Made by a program: the position numbers and the translations under genes
The notes under the pieces: model-generated
Seen by the model: only the letters and a program-made list of their open reading frames with translations
Databases searched by the model: none
What the model was told of the DNA's origin: nothing
In this document: positions 52,601 through 55,600 of the stretch, one piece after another
Position numbering within the stretch: position 1 is the stretch's first letter
Layout of the letters: every line of letters starts with the position of its first letter
Assembly: GCA_015143295.1 (NCBI GenBank)
Contig: CM026568.1
Coordinates: 33,612,441 to 33,676,440, forward strand
Reading direction: 5' to 3'
Length of the DNA stretch: 64,000 nt
Source of the DNA: Tetracentron sinense
Taxonomy: Eukaryota > Streptophyta > Magnoliopsida > Trochodendrales > Trochodendraceae

Positions 52601-55600
52601 TGAGGCACTAGTTGTTCCCAATGTTTTTTGGTAGTCAGTGTGGGTTTTACATGGGATTAAGAACCTCAAAGCCTCCCCCAACATATGCCAACCCTTTCTC
52701 CTTACCCCTTATGCGAAGAACAGCACCCACATTGGACCGCCGGTGCTTGGGAAAATTGTTAACACACTGAAGACTCCTCTATCGTTAGACAACCTTTCAG
52801 TCAGAAGAGTATTGTTATTGCATATTAGACGTTTCATTTGTATGTCTCCTTGTAGACGGATGCTGTCATCCGGAAAATCCAAGAGCCACCATAAGCCCTT
52901 ACCTTCTATCTAGAGTTCTGATATCCTCCCTCTACTTTCTCGATCAGGTTGAAGGCCATTCCCGGCATCCCATTGTCTTCGATAATGACAAAAAAAAAAT
53001 TATTCTATAGTAAACGTTTTCCTCCTGAACCATACACATGTAGAGACCTTGAACTAGAGAAGATATAGAAGTGTTTTGTGAAAGATGTTGAGTTGTATAG
53101 TTTCCTGGGCCCTTATTATAAAGGGCCCTCTTTCCCTTCTCTTTGGTTTTTCTCTTGTATGAGCCTTGGGCCTTAGTTATTAGGCATAATATATATTGTC
53201 TTGGTGTGTAGAGTGTAGATACGACACTCTCTCACCCTCTTCTCATCTTCCCTCTTCTCTTCTCTTTTCGTCTTCTCCTTCCTATCACTAATCACATAAA
53301 CCTAGTTGGTTTCAGAGCATAGTTCAGATTCTCAAAGGTTTTTCTAAATCTACTTATCTACAAACCTCAGAGGACCAAGAGAGGAGCTTGAGAGTCGTTG
53401 GCATCATCAGTCGTCCAGCTGACAGCATACGGCTAAACCTAGATAAGGCTTAGTTTGCTACATGGTTTGATAGATCTTGATGCAGGATCTGTGACAGATA
53501 AAGGATCCACCTCTAGTTACTGTGTATTTGTGGGTGGAAACCTTATCAGCTAGAAGAGCAAGAAACAAGTTGTGGTTGCTAGATCAAGTGCAGAAGCTGA
53601 ATTCAGAGCCATGGTATATGTGAACTTCTATGGATGAAGATGCTTCTACAGGAATTGGGTTTCCAATGCAAGAACCAATGAGCTTATATTGTGACAATAA
53701 AGCCACCATCAATATTGTTCATAATCTAGTCCAGCATGACAGAACTAAGCATATTGAGGTGGATAGACATTTTATAAAAGAGAAAATCACTTCCCGGCAA
53801 TATTGCACTCCTTATGTGAAGACCAGTGACCAACTTGCTGATATTTTTACCAAGGGAGTTCATAGTTCTCCATTCCATGGTGTTCTGGGCAAGCTGGGCA
53901 TGTGTGACATTTATGCACAAGCTTGAGGGGCAGTGTTGAGTTGTATAGTTTACTGGGCCCTTATTATAAAGGGCCCACTTTCCCTCCTCTTTGGTTTTTC
54001 TCTTGTATGGGCCTTGGGCCCTAATTATTAGGCATAATTTATATTGTCTTGGTGTGTAGAGTATAGATACGACACTCTCTCACCCTCTTCTCATCTTCCC
54101 TCTTCTCTTCTCTTCTCTTTTCTTCTTCTCCTTCCTAACCTTAATCACATAAACCTAGTAAAGAGACCTAAGACCTTTGACACCTATCTCTGTCTTCTTC
54201 CATGGGAAACAAGGGCCCTTACTGCATACCCCTCTCAACACCAACAGAGAGCTCCTGGACAGCACTCCAGTGAGAAATATAGACAGAAAGAGTTGTGAGA
54301 GACCCCTCTGGTTTTTTATGATTCTCTTTGAGGGGTCGGTTCTCAATAGAGAAAACTGAGAGGAGAGTTTTAGGAAGAGGACTCCCTTTTTTAGACTGTG
54401 AGCCCCTCGTCGTTTTTTATCTCTCTCCCTGCTTCTTTGTTGTCTCCCTTCTTGATGTATGTGGAGACAGATTAGCTGTTGTATATTACGGGAGAAAGGG
54501 ACAAGAGATGAGAAAGAGAAGTCTTCCACTTGCCTGACCATTCTGTAATCTCTCCCCTCACACGTTTGTTCTTCCCATCTCCTATAAGCATTGTTTCCAT
54601 CCTCTTTTTTATATAGGAGAAAGTGATTAGAGAATGGAGATGATCAGAGGCACACATGGGGACTTGACAGAAAGATAGGAAGAGAAGTGAGGGGAGGTAA
54701 GGTAGTTGAGAGGAGAGAGAGAACCATGGGAGGAGAGGTTGTGGCAGTAGGGAGTTGGTGTGTGATACGTGGTGACATGAGAGAAGGACGTGGAGAGAGA
54801 AAGATGGTGAAAATGGGGGAGAGAGGTAACTAAAAGAAACCTGAGAGTGGGGTGGTTGCTGGTTTTCAATAGGTGAGAGAGAGGGTGGTTGGAGAGAAAA
54901 TGGGGTGAGAGATGCGTGGAGAGATGAGAGGGTATAGAGTGGTTGAGTGGAGAAGGTAGTAGGGAGAGACCATCACCCGAGAAAGAGAGGAGGGGGTAGC
55001 GGTGCGGTGGTACACCCACTGACTAGGGTGTGAAGCACATGCATCGAAGTTAGTGCACCCCCAACCCATTTTATTTGGGTATAAAACGAGTTAGGAAAAC
55101 AAATACACCTATATCACTTTAGCATGAGAAAGATGTGGGTATACTATGATTTTCTTACATCCTACTAAATGATTTAGCCATTTAGGATGATGTAGATACA
55201 CCTGAGGTTGGTGCACCCTACTCTCGAGCTACAATACAATTCGCCGCCTACATGTCTCTTAAATCAGAGTTAGAAGAGAGAGAGAAGTGTCGAAGGTTTG
55301 AAGGCATAGGAGTGAGCAAGATACTCACCTCAATGCGTCTGACCTGTAGACAAGGGACTTCAAAGTTCAAACAATATAAGATCAAACCAAAGCAGATCAT
55401 AATTATCATCCAATGCAGTTACAAATTATCACTCTTATCAGCCGATTTATCAGTGAATATTGTTCAGTCCTAGCTGATATCATATCTTCAATTATATCGG
55501 CTATATGTATGCGTGTGTGTCTATCTACATATCTGTGTGTAGGTGTGTACATTTGTGTACATTGGCTGATATAAATTTTTACCCGATAAATATCAATTAT

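Noticed and set aside
52638-52913. Plus-strand open frame of 91 codons
   Set aside because: It lies opposite a LINE ORF1 fragment on the minus strand and has no recognisable content.
54627-55019. 130-codon minus-strand frame rich in Ser, Pro, His and Leu
   Set aside because: It arises from a purine/pyrimidine-skewed low-complexity block and resembles no protein.
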